A DNA stretch of 64,000 nucleotides from Knoxdaviesia capensis. Taxonomy: Eukaryota; Ascomycota; Sordariomycetes; Microascales; Gondwanamycetaceae. Positions 36,069-45,834 of this stretch are shown here, in pieces. The number at the start of each line of letters is the position of its first letter. Position 1 is the stretch's first letter. The position numbers were made by a program, and so were the translations under genes. The notes beneath the pieces are model-generated. The model ran no database searches and was not told where the DNA came from. It was given only the letters and a program-made list of their open reading frames with translations. The stretch is taken from NCBI GenBank assembly GCA_001510575.1, contig LNGK01000008.1, positions 1,252,340 to 1,316,339 of the forward strand. The letters run 5' to 3'.

Positions 36069-36664
36069 AATGAAACGCGGGGATGGTGACGGCGGTTGAG
36101 TTCGCGATGGTTTGATGCCATCGCCAGGGTTACAGGTATTAGGGTTAGCCAACAAATGTTATAGACAGCATCTCGAGTACAGTTGTAGCCAAAATCCAAT
36201 GAATGCCATCAATTTTTTCTCTTTCGCGCGGCTCTTCAGGGCACTGCCCGCTAAGTTCAGGGTCGCACCCCACCTAAGTCCCCTATAAGATCAGGGTGTC
36301 TTTCCCACTATAGCCGCTAACTGTCTACCTCACACCAAAGAACAAGAAAAAGAAACCAGGCAGTTCGGCAGAAGGCTGGAAAAGAATCCAAGCTCGTGAA
36401 AACTATCAGCTAGCCTTGATATTCTCACTTCCATCTTTTCCTCTCGTTTATTCTCCCCCTTCAACATTTATCTCTCTTCACATCCAATTCTCTCATCCAC
36501 GAAGCCTCCAACCTTCCTTCTGCTAGCCACTCTCGAAACATCGCCAACTTCCAGTTCGATCTTGTTATTGAATCCAGCCATTGGAGTGTACCGTGATACC
36601 AGGATACACCCAACAGTCCTCCCCACGTGAAGCGCCCATCCTTCACTGCGCACCCACATACATC
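36069..36664. other. Intergenic, dus3 to PP4R2
   Basis: This 596-nt spacer holds the dus3 3' UTR with TTAGGGTTAG at 36139-36148, then a pyrimidine-rich leader (36420-36540) before the PP4R2 start codon. Nothing else seen. Confidence 0.7.
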
Positions 36665-38212
36665 ATGGACGTCGATGTGTCGGAAGAAGAGCTTCTTCTC
36701 CGGAAACTTGCTGCCGGAAGACAGTCCAGAAGGTGAATTCAGCTGATGCAATGAGGGGCATACAGCGGTTGTCTGGGATCAAGCCTTGCTAACGTTTCTT
36801 GCGATCACCCAGAGACCTTTTCCAGGACCGAAACACATGGCCCAACTTGCTCAAGTTCATCCTGAGCCGAATAGACTCTGTAGGTTCAATCGCGCATATC
36901 TCGCCCATAGGCTGCCGGCGTCTAACCTGTCATCTATCTTTTGCTGTCCTAGATCTCACATCATGAGTTCACAGTTCCCGTCATTCCCCCTCCCCCGATA
37001 GCTTCCGAGTCCTTCATGCTTTCGTCCCCGATCCCATCTTCGGCCGTCCTCCCCAGCAGTCAAATGTCCGTGTCGACGCCAAAGGACGACGACAACGACG
37101 ACGACCAGCCCGAGCCAAACGCGGCCGACACCACCCCCCTCACCAACGGCACAAGCACCACCGCCGTGACAGCCGCCGGACGCGAGACGAGCACGGAAAC
37201 GACGATCGCAAACGGCAACACGTCCGACTTCCCCCCGCAGATTGTCGAGATGCTGGACGAGATCACCGCGTCGCTGAGCAGCTTCCCCACCGAGCCCCCG
37301 CACACCATCCAGCGCCTCGCCGAGCTGATAGCCGAGCCGCGCCGCCACTACCGCCACCTCGTGCCGTTCCTGCACGCCGTCGAGCGCGTGGTGCACGTCA
37401 CCTCGGGCATCAGCACGTACCCGCTCATCCCGCCGCGTCCGGCCCACCTCAATGGCCCCATCATTAACTCGTCTGTGGTCGGCGTGGGCTCCGACGAGGC
37501 GCTGGGCGGTGCGCTGCTCACCCCGATCCCGTGGCTGACGGCGTCCCGTGCATCGGACGACGTGGACGACGACGAGGATCTGGGCGATACTGAGGACGGT
37601 GGGCCGGATGGCGACGGCGAAGCCAGCGGGGGTGCCGTGTCGCGGCCGGAGCTGCGCACCGAGAGCACAGAGACGATCGAAGGGCCCAACGGCGTTGGCA
37701 GTATCGAGACGGTTAGCATCAACGTCAACGGTGGGCTTTCGGGGACTGCGCTGGCGCACTCGCGCACTATGGCGCAGGTGGAGTTGCTACGGCAGGAGCA
37801 GCGCGCGGTTGCGGGCCTGTCGTCGTCCTCGGTGGCCCCAGCCGCGGGTGCCGCCACAACAACGGCTCCGGCAGCTGGCGACGACGATGAGGAAGAGGAG
37901 GAAGAGACGCCGCACGCCCGCGGGCCGTCAGAGATTGGTGCGGCAGATCTGGGTCCGCAGCCCGTCGGCCAGGCCGCGACCTACCAGCTAGAAGTCACAC
38001 CGCCATCCGACGGCACTACCACCACCACATCTACGGCAACAACCGCTACAGCCAATCCCGCCACCGCCGGGGAAGACAACGCCAATGACGCCGGCGACGA
38101 CGATATGGAGAGCGTGGAGACGGGGTCCAAACGCGGCGCCGATGATGTTCCAGAGGGCGAGCTGGCGCTGAAGAAGGCCAAGGGAGATGACGAGGACACG
38201 AAAATGGACTAG
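36665..38212 (+). CDS. psy4: Protein phosphatase 4 core regulatory subunit R2 (PPP4R2/Psy4)
   Basis: Three exons, 36665-36732, 36813-36879 and 36953-38212, give 464 residues. The first two are only 68 and 67 nt (donors GTGAAT and GTAGGT). They encode MDVDVSEEELLLRKLA.. and ..DLFQDRNTWPNLLKFILSRIDS, a helix typical of PPP4R2; the frame joins exactly to ISHHEFTVPVIPPPP. The core continues to about residue 160 (EIT..IQRLAELI, PRRHYRHLVPFLHAVERVV, VTSGISTYPL). The rest is acidic, Ser/Thr/Ala-rich and disordered, ending in a Lys-rich patch (ALKKAKGDDED). R2 targets PP4 catalytic subunit to DNA-damage substrates such as gamma-H2A and Rad53. A start at 37016 or at 37063 would lose the conserved N terminus. 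Confidence 0.82.
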
Positions 38213-38710
38213 TACACATCAAATCATCAGACTGTTCTTTAGTTGTTGCCGTTCTGTTTCTGTGGGAAGCTGGGAGTTGGGAACGGGATTTCTGGCGTCA
38301 TTTCCGGGGTTGGTTGGCTTGGAGAGAGGGATACGGGTTAATTCAATCAGTCAAATGTGGCATTCTGATCTTGTGGTTTTGTTTTTGGTTTCGGGAATAA
38401 CATGTGGACAGGCTTGTTAACCTTTTTACTGGGCAGACGCGTGAAGTTCGACACTGGCTGCCTTTCGTGATAACTACCCGGCTTCAGGCGCCGAGCGGCA
38501 TTCGGGTCTAACCCTTATGTCAGCTCTGAGCTGTTATTTTCCCCGGCATCCATCGAATTTTTGTCAACCCACCACAGATCGACGTCTTCATCCCTCCCTT
38601 TACATCAACAACGCTCAATCCACCTCCCCTCGACCAGCTCCTTCGGTGTGCCTCACTATCAGCGAGACTTCCGATTACTCCTGCTCGACCTCCCCCAACT
38701 ATGCAGCGCA
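38213..38710. other. Intergenic, PP4R2 to PIG-P
   Basis: About 500 nt. The first half is T/G-rich 3' UTR of PP4R2. The second half is a C/T-rich leader. The PIG-P frame is open upstream to 38561, but only through a TTG codon, so it is not taken as coding. CTAACCCTTA occurs at 38509-38518. Confidence 0.65.
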
Positions 38711-39970
38711 ATGTTGAGCAATCGTTACGGCACGGCAGATAGCCGCGACAGCGACTCGCGAGACGACGACGACGAGGATGAACACATGAACAGCGGCCAC
38801 CACTTCGGCAGCGGGCGGCACAGACGCAGCAATGACAGCACCGACAACAACAATAGCAGCAGCAGCAGCAACGGCACCGGCACCGGCCACCACGGCTTCC
38901 ACCGATCTCTGAACGGCGGTGGCAGCGGGGCGCAGTTCCCCTCCGACCCGCAGTCGTCCTCATCATCGTCGTCGCTCATCTATGGCGGCCACGACGACGA
39001 AGACAGCCGTCGCCGGGTGCGGCTGGGGAACGGACTCCGGCTGGATGATGACGAGCACGACGCGGTGTTCGACGAGACGGCGCGGCTCTACAATGACGGC
39101 TCCAGCACGAACACGGCACACACCCACGACGACACCGGCAGCGCAAACGCCAGCAGCAGCGGCGGCGGCGGCGGCGGCGGTGGCGGCGGTGGCGGCATCG
39201 GCATAAACACAATCAACGCGACCGAGCAGAGCGAGTTCGACGACATCTTCGCGGCGGACGACGCCGACGGCGACCCCGAGTCGCCGCCGTGGCCGATGCA
39301 CGAAAACTACTTCGCGCCGCCATACTACGGCCGCCCGCCCACGCCCCTCCCGCCCAGCCCGAGCCTGACCAGCCTGCTGCGGCCGTCGCGGCCCACCACG
39401 CCCGACGCGTCCGACGACGACCTGGAGCCGGTGCCGCGCGCCTCGCCGCGCGTGCCGACGTACGAGTACTACGGCTTCGTGCTGTACCTCTTCTCGTCGC
39501 TCGCCTTCCTGATCTACCTGCTCTGGGCCTACCTGCCGTCGCCGTTCCTGCACGCGCTCGGCATCACTTACTACCCGGACCGCTGGTGGGCGCTCGCGGT
39601 GCCCGCGTGGCTGGTCATCGCGCTGGCCTACATCTACGTGGCGCTGGCCAGCTACAACACCGAGATCCTGACGCCGCCGATGGGCGCGCTGGAGACGGTC
39701 ATCGACGACGCTGCGCAGGTGGCGCTGGCCGACGCGCGCGGGCGCATCAAGGACGGCGGCCGCAAGACGAAGAGTAAGGCCGATGTGCTGCGCCGTGGCG
39801 GGCACGCCGAGCTGTACAATGTGTGGAGCGAGGGCACGGATGCGGTGATGGATATCCCGCTGGGCGCGGTGTGCGAGGTGTTGTATGGCGGTGGCGGCGG
39901 GGCGCGGCGGCGGCGCCCGGGGAAGTCGCGGCGCCAGGGGCGGCGGTTACGGCGGCAGGAGAGTGATTGA
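38711..39970 (+). CDS. gpi19: PIG-P/Gpi19 subunit of GPI-GlcNAc transferase, with long N-terminal extension
   Basis: Single exon, 419 residues from the first in-frame ATG at 38711 (MLSNRYGTADSRD). PIG-P is part of the ER complex that transfers GlcNAc to phosphatidylinositol, the first step of GPI anchor synthesis. The PIG-P domain spans about 248-360: PTYEYYGFVLYLFSSLAF with a first membrane helix about 255-277, then a second at about 292-314 (WWALAVPAWLVIALAYIYVAL) and SYNTEILTPP. Residues 1-245 are low-complexity with Asp/Glu, His/Asn/Ser, Ser and an 11-Gly stretch from GGC repeats. The C terminus has a short basic tail (RRRRPGKSRRQ). Human and yeast PIG-P are about 130-160 residues, so most of this protein is extension. 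Confidence 0.88.
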   Translation: MLSNRYGTADSRDSDSRDDDDEDEHMNSGHHFGSGRHRRSNDSTDNNNSSSSSNGTGTGHHGFHRSLNGGGSGAQFPSDPQSSSSSSSLIYGGHDDEDSRRRVRLGNGLRLDDDEHDAVFDETARLYNDGSSTNTAHTHDDTGSANASSSGGGGGGGGGGGGIGINTINATEQSEFDDIFAADDADGDPESPPWPMHENYFAPPYYGRPPTPLPPSPSLTSLLRPSRPTTPDASDDDLEPVPRASPRVPTYEYYGFVLYLFSSLAFLIYLLWAYLPSPFLHALGITYYPDRWWALAVPAWLVIALAYIYVALASYNTEILTPPMGALETVIDDAAQVALADARGRIKDGGRKTKSKADVLRRGGHAELYNVWSEGTDAVMDIPLGAVCEVLYGGGGGARRRRPGKSRRQGRRLRRQESD

Positions 39971-40701
39971 GGGTTGTGTTTGTGGGGTCTGTTTGTTTTA
40001 TACTCTGATATGTTGGGACGACGATATATGACATCTGTTTCTGCATTGGGTTCCGTTCGGAGTGGGATGTCTCCGTTTCGTGAAGATGCACTGAGCCCGT
40101 GATGTGTGTGACTCCCCTCACTTCTTGAATGGCGACAGATACCTCCGACTTCCCGACGGAGCAGGTAGAAACCAACCCAAAACGCCGAACCTCCCCGGAC
40201 CTGATGTGCCCATATCCGGGGGTGCCCACTCCGTCGGCGTTGCATTGCTCCGATTCAAGGTCCGGTGTCCCATTGATTTTTTTTGGCCAGGGCCCCTCCC
40301 CCAACCATCGTGGGCCCCTGGTCGGCTCCTTTTCACGTGTCAGAAGCTCACGCCTTTTTCGGGTCCAGTCCCTTCGAAGCTTTGATCCCGAAAATCCAGC
40401 GCTATGTTTTCTCGAAGCAGGTCTGGCCATTGGAATGTTCTCTGCTCCCGACCGATCGTTATCTAATCTTTACTGGGGTCTAAGCGCGGCTGCCAGCAAT
40501 CCTCGGTCTTATTTAGCGTGTCTTTTGTTCTTTCCTCTATTCTGTTCTTCTTCCTTCCTTCCTTCCTTCCTTCCTTCCTTCCTTCCTTCCTTCCTTCTTT
40601 TTTATCTCCTCCTTCCTTGTCTTCTCCTTCCCTCTCGCTCCTTCCCTTCCCAAATTCTCGTGTTTATCTTATCAATCTCTCGTACCTCCTTCCCGTTCAC
40701 A
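39971..40701. other. Intergenic, PIG-P to amidase
   Basis: A 731-nt spacer. The amidase frame is open upstream to 40129, but the ATG at 40702 follows a pyrimidine-rich leader and starts the plausible protein. The leader contains a TTCC tetranucleotide run at 40551-40597, then more C/T tract up to the start codon. Confidence 0.65.
40551..40597. repeat. (TTCC)n tetranucleotide microsatellite
   Basis: Nearly twelve perfect TTCC units, 105 nt before the amidase ATG and probably within its leader or core promoter. Likely to vary in copy number. Confidence 0.95.
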
Positions 40702-42985
40702 ATGGCATCCCGGTTCATCAACTACCCGGAACCGGAGGAGGCGCTTCACGGCCCGGGCAACCCGGCTTCCGAAGACGCCAACCCCGAGCTGCGAGGGCTG
40801 TCGCTATACGTCGCCGCAAATGTGTAAGTACCAAAAAACAAAAAACAAAAAAGCCTTTTTTTATCTTACCGCCTCTCTTCTCCTGCCATCAGTCTCGCTT
40901 CATCTGTGGCGCATTCCGAAGACCCCTTTTCTCTCTGTCTAACCCTACCTCCCGCAATCCAGAATCTCGCGAGTCGGCCCTGTCGCTAAATACCTCTGGA
41001 ACAACGCCCACTTCGGCACCATCAAAGACCTCCGCTTCCTCGACGCCCACATGCCCGCTCGCTTCTCGGTATGTGGTGTAGCTCAGCCCCCTCCGCCGTG
41101 TCCCCATTAGCGCCCACCGATCACCTTGTTTACTAACATACAGAAACTCGCTTCATCTGCACCGCTAGCCGCATGTCATCCCCATTTCCGGAGATACCCC
41201 GGCCACACAAGCCTCGCTGCTCGACTTCGACGCCTCGCTCACCACCCCCAAGGCCGCCGATCTGGTCGGCCGCTACACGTCGGTGGCCGACTACCACGCC
41301 GCCTACAAGTCCGGCGCCGTGACCCCCGTCGACGTGGTCGAGGCGCTGTTCCCGCTGATCCTGCGCGGCCAGACCCCGCGCAGCAAGTACGATAATGCCT
41401 GGGTCGACATGTACGGCGCTCACCCGCGCGCGCTGGATTTGGCGAAGGCCTCGGCTGCGCGCTGGGCTGCGGGAAATCCGCTCGGCCTGCTGGATGGCGT
41501 GCCGTTCGGTGTGAAGGATGACGTCGACGTTGAAGGATACGTTTCGCATAATGTGAGGTGCTCGTGAATGTACCGACTGGTGGAGGACGTCAGCTAACGC
41601 CGACATCAACATCCAGGGCTGCAAATATAACCCCAGTATCCACAAGCCCGCTACGAAGACTAATCCCACCGTCGAGCGCCTGATCAAGGCCGGAGCCGTT
41701 ATGGTCGGAAAGCTTGCCATGCACGAACTAGGCTCAGGTATGAGAACTCCCCCGTCCACCTACGCACTTGCTTCTCCCGCTCTCACTGACTCAATTGCTC
41801 TCTGTCCTCTTACAGATACCTCCGGATGTAACGTACGACTTTAGTCTCTCCCTCTCTGCACATCCGCCGATCTCATCCTCTCTAACATACTAACCTCGTC
41901 ACTCACAGCCGTCCTGGGGAACTCCCACCAACTGGCATAACCCGAATTACTATCCCGGAGGATCTTCTTCCGGCCCGGCTTCTGCCTCGTCGGCCGGAGT
42001 GATCCCCTTCGCCGTCGGCACCGATGCCGGAGGCAGCGTCCGTGCTCCCCCGGCGTTCAACGGCATCTACGGCATGAAGACCAGCCACCACCGCACCACC
42101 GTCATGGACAGCAGCATGTGCGTTGTCAGCCCACTCGCATCCACAGTGGCCGACCTCCGAATCGCCTACCGCGTCATGTCCCAACCCGACCCGAAGGACG
42201 GCGTCCAGGGCCTCTTTGCCCCGTCACAGCCGCCGTCGCCGTCGCAGAAGAAGACGCTCGGCATCGACCGCGAGTGGTACGGCCGCGCCGACGCCGAAGT
42301 GCGCGCCATCTGCGACAAGGCCATCGCCTGGTACGCCAGCCAGGGCTACGAGGTGATCGACATCACCATCCCGTATCTGCGGGACGCGCAGCTCGCCCAC
42401 GGCCTGACCACAATCACGGAGATGGCGGCGCTGCTGCGCAACCACGCCGGCAGCGCCGTGTCGCCGCTGTCGATCATCAACGCGCCGAACAAGGTGCTGT
42501 ACTCGGTGGCTACGCAGACGCCCGCCGCCGAGTACCTCAAGTGCAACCAGCTGCGCGAAGTCATGATGCGCCACATGGCCTTCCTGTTCCAGAAGCACCC
42601 CGGCCTGCTGGTCATCACCCCGACATCGCCGCTGACCGGCTGGCGCAGGACGCCCGGCGACGAGACATACGGCATGAGCGACACGAACCTCACGCTGAAG
42701 AACATGATCTACGTGTTCCTGGCCAACACCGTCGGGTGTCCCGCCATCAGCGTGCCGATCGGGTACGCCGACGCCGAAGTGGGCGAGGGCAAGCTGCCGA
42801 TTTCGCTGATGGCCATGGGCGAGTGGGGGGCCGAGGAGCAGTTGCTCAGCTGGGCTGAGGAGTCGTCGGAGTACCTGGAGACTGTGTACCCCGGTGGACG
42901 CCGGCGGCCGGAGGGGTGGGTGGATGTGTTGGAGCTTGCCGCCGCCCACAAAACCCAGAAGCCGGGAGCGGACGAGTCGGAGTAG
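40702..42985 (+). CDS. Amidase (amidase-signature family), six exons
   Basis: Exons 40702-40823, 40963-41068, 41169-41552, 41617-41737, 41816-41832 and 41909-42985 give 608 residues. All introns are GT..AG and frames join exactly. The fifth exon is only 17 nt and encodes the join of GSDTSGCN. The fold is that of amidase-signature hydrolases (fatty-acid amide hydrolase, acetamidase, GatA-like). Predicted Ser-cisSer-Lys triad: Lys192 in GVKDD, Ser269 in GGSSSGP and Ser293 in GTDAGGSVRAP, with the Ser pair 24 apart as in the family. Such enzymes cleave amides to an acid and ammonia or an amine; the substrate cannot be told. No signal peptide or targeting motif is seen. The gene ends 213 nt from the stop of the convergent DUF7721 gene. 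Confidence 0.9.
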
Positions 42986-43198
42986 GGGTACGGCTACGGG
43001 TTGGAAGAACTACAAAGACGCGGATTTTGTTCACAGAACACGTTGTATTGGATAATTCATAGGCTCATGAAAGAGAGAGGACATTGGTGTGGGGAGAGAG
43101 GTGGAGGAGGGTCCAAGTGACCAGAGAATAATACCATCGAGATCTGTTTTGTAACCCTCACTGCATACTATCATACCCGAGTGTGTTCCGGAGGACAT

Positions 43199-44238
43199 TT
43201 ACAAAAACTTGGAGGCCATCGACAGCAGGTTGGACGAGCCGCCGCTGCTGCTGCTTCCAGAGCTCTGGCTCTTGAGGAACAGCTTCAGCGCGAACTGCAC
43301 GGCCTCCTGGATGACCGACTCCTTCGACGTGCCGGGCGCCAGCTGGCCCTGCTCGGCCTTCTTGTCGAAGAGCTGCGAAAGGGGTCGGTGTTAGTTTGCA
43401 TGCTCTCTGGTTGGGGACACTGGCCAAGTCCGTTGCTGAAGGGAAAAGGAAAAGAGAAAAAGAACAAGTACTCACTTTGCTTCCCTCCGACATGGCGAGC
43501 GCAAGCAGAGCGCCCTGGCCGCCCGACGAGCTGCTGCTGCCGCTGCCGCTGCCGCTGTTGAACATCTTGATGGCCTTCATGGCCGCGGCGGCGCCGAGGC
43601 CGTCCGACGTGGCCTTCTCGTCCTTGGAGTCGCCCTTGCCCTCGACGAACTTCTTGAACATGGAGATGGCGACTGTTTTATTTGCATGAACAGCTATCTG
43701 TCAGCTCTGCTATTCTCGTAGCTCTAAGAGTGTGACTCTGTTGAAAACAAGAAGGTGAAAAGAGAAAAGAAAAGAAACACTTACGGCCCTCGTCAACGTC
43801 GCCCTTCGACACCTCGGTCTTGTTCTTGTTCAGCGAGCCCAGCACCGACTTGAACAGGTCGCTGTCGCCGCTGTTGCCAGCCTGCTTCGCAGCAGCCTCG
43901 GCAGTCTTGTTGCGGTCATCGTCGTTATCGAGCATGCCCATCAGGTTCGTGGCCATCGGGAGCATGGAGGAGAGACTCTCTAAAGGAAGCGAGAAACATG
44001 AAAAGTGTTAGGGTTAGGGTTACTGGTGGTCGAGGGGTTCGATGCGGGGGGAGGGGGAAAAGCGTCTCATCAACTTGGGGGAGGAATTGTCACGAACTGA
44101 TGCTGCCGAGATCCGAGTCTGAAAGAGTCCAGTTAGCATATTAGTACAGATGACAACATTAGACGCATGTTCGGGGAACCCACTGTTGGAAGTCGACTCC
44201 TGCTTCTTCTCCTGGGTGATCGAGTTGAGGAAGTCCAT
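43199..44238 (-). CDS. DUF7721-type ('beta-flanking') fungal protein
   Basis: Predicted exons on the minus strand: 44238-44184, 44118-44098, 43979-43785, 43672-43476 and 43372-43199, giving 213 residues. The second exon is 21 nt (GTTCGT donor). Skipping it keeps frame and gives 206 residues, so its use is uncertain. The protein is small, Ser/Gly-rich and helical: MDFLNSITQEKK, then SGDSDLFKSVLGSLNKNK, GAAAAMKAIKMFNSG, LLALAMSEGSKLFDK and VQFALKLFLKS. This pattern matches, from memory, fungal proteins annotated as beta-flanking/DUF7721, whose role is unknown. It has no signal peptide or membrane helix. An intron carries TTAGGGTTAGGGTTA at 44008-44022. Ser/Gly runs are encoded by GCT/GCC-type repeats. 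Confidence 0.75.
44008..44022. repeat. Telomere-like TTAGGGTTAGGGTTA in an intron
   Basis: Two and a half perfect TTAGGG units on the plus strand, within an intron of the minus-strand DUF7721 gene. TTAGGG is the usual telomere repeat of filamentous fungi. Read on the gene strand it is TAACCCTAACCC, which resembles branch-site CTAAC, so it could also serve splicing. Confidence 0.85.
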
Positions 44239-45834
44239 GGTGGGCGGTTTTAGCTGGGTGTGGGAGAATCTGCGGTGTTTTTCTTGGTGAGTGTAGGTGG
44301 AATGAAGAAGAAGCTAAAAAGGATCTAAAGTTTTGAGATGAGGGACAACGTTAGTAGACAGGACGGATTCATATATACGAGAGAGATACGTAGTGTGTAG
44401 GTCACCAGTGACCAATAGAAGCAACGACGGGGCAAACATGCAAGAGGGTGTCACTTACACAATGACTGTAACGTTCTTGGGAGAGATGAAGAATGGAGAG
44501 TTTACGGGGAAGAGGAGAAAACGAAGAAAGAAGAGAGAGAGAAGAGACGTGGATTGGGGCAGCTACTGTTGAAGTACATAGACTCAGGCCCCCAAAAGCT
44601 AAAACCTAAACCCTCCCACAAGAAACTCCAACTACGGCAGCTAGAAACACGTCGAGGCGTGAAGCTGTCCAACTGGCGTCTAGTCTAAAGTCAGAAGCGG
44701 GGACGAAAACAAAAGGAAGCACACACACTCAACACTCACAGACCACCAATACACAGCTGACATTTGAAGACTTGACCCAGCCGGGCCAAGAACACTTTTT
44801 AGTGCCCACTACACAGAGCTGATCGGCGTTAGAGCCATGCCCGATTCTGAATTGACTTGCTGGAGCTGAAGCTGCAGATGCAATCCATCGCGCCTCGGGA
44901 TTTGTCTGCTGGGATGGAGCTGGACATTCATGTACATATATGATCGGCGTTGGAGGGGTCTGCGAAAAAAGGACAGCCTGCAACGATGCTTGGGGGCCCT
45001 GCACGAACCATCTATAAAGAGGGGAATGTCTGACCTTGCTCTAACCGCAATGAGAGACCACCCACCCTTCTTGGTCGTGTTTTCAGCTGGCTTTGTGTTT
45101 CTTGGGGGGGGAACAGAGAGGGGTGGTGGCGAAACGAAAAAAACACGCAACAGCTCTGCCAAGTATCTTTTAGCTCAGGGGCATGCTGGTCCCTCTTCTG
45201 AAGCTCTCTCTCTCTCTCTTCGGTCTCTGGGGGGTTTCTCTTATCGTCAGGGTCTCATTCATTGCTTTTTGGGTCTCCACCAAAACTGCTGTTGCTCCAC
45301 GGGCTTCCCGCAGGTAATATTGGGCCACCGTATTAGTCTCCATAGATAAAAAGGAAAATAACCACCTGAACCAAGAGAGTGATAGGCCTCTCGACCTTCC
45401 AAGACTCCGTAGTCCGCTCAACATGCCGATCCAGCCGGCCGACCGACCGAAAGGGAGAGTAGGTAACATTTCTTTCTTTTTTTTCTTTCCTTTTTTTTTC
45501 AGGCCAACAAGAGCGTTCGGAACCTAACAAAAACCGCCGCCGTATTCAGACCCGTTGGATTTTCCAGCTGTCCGCTTCCAGGACGCAAGGCATGCGGGCA
45601 AAAGTGGAGCCCATCGGGAACCCCGCACGGCTTCCTCCGGAGCTCCGTGGATGGCTCCTTCCCTTTTTACAAGTTCGCATTCGTTAATCAAGCAGGAGCG
45701 ACAACGACGACTCAACTTCAAAGGTATTTAATATTCAATCTTGAACTTCACTTCTCCTTTTCTCTTCTATCTCCTCTCACATATCTTCAGTGCCGTGACA
45801 ATCTTCGCCACCATTTCCTCCTTCTCATATCTTT
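44239..45834. other. Intergenic, DUF7721 promoter and wc-2 3' flank
   Basis: About 1.6 kb. The DUF7721 leader and promoter lie at the left (A/G-rich on plus). The 3' UTR of the White-collar gene lies at the right. ORFs such as 44930-45349 (+) and 45647-46321 (+, overlapping wc-2 exons) are not supported by codon use or family resemblance. A short TC run occurs at about 45206-45219. Confidence 0.6.
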
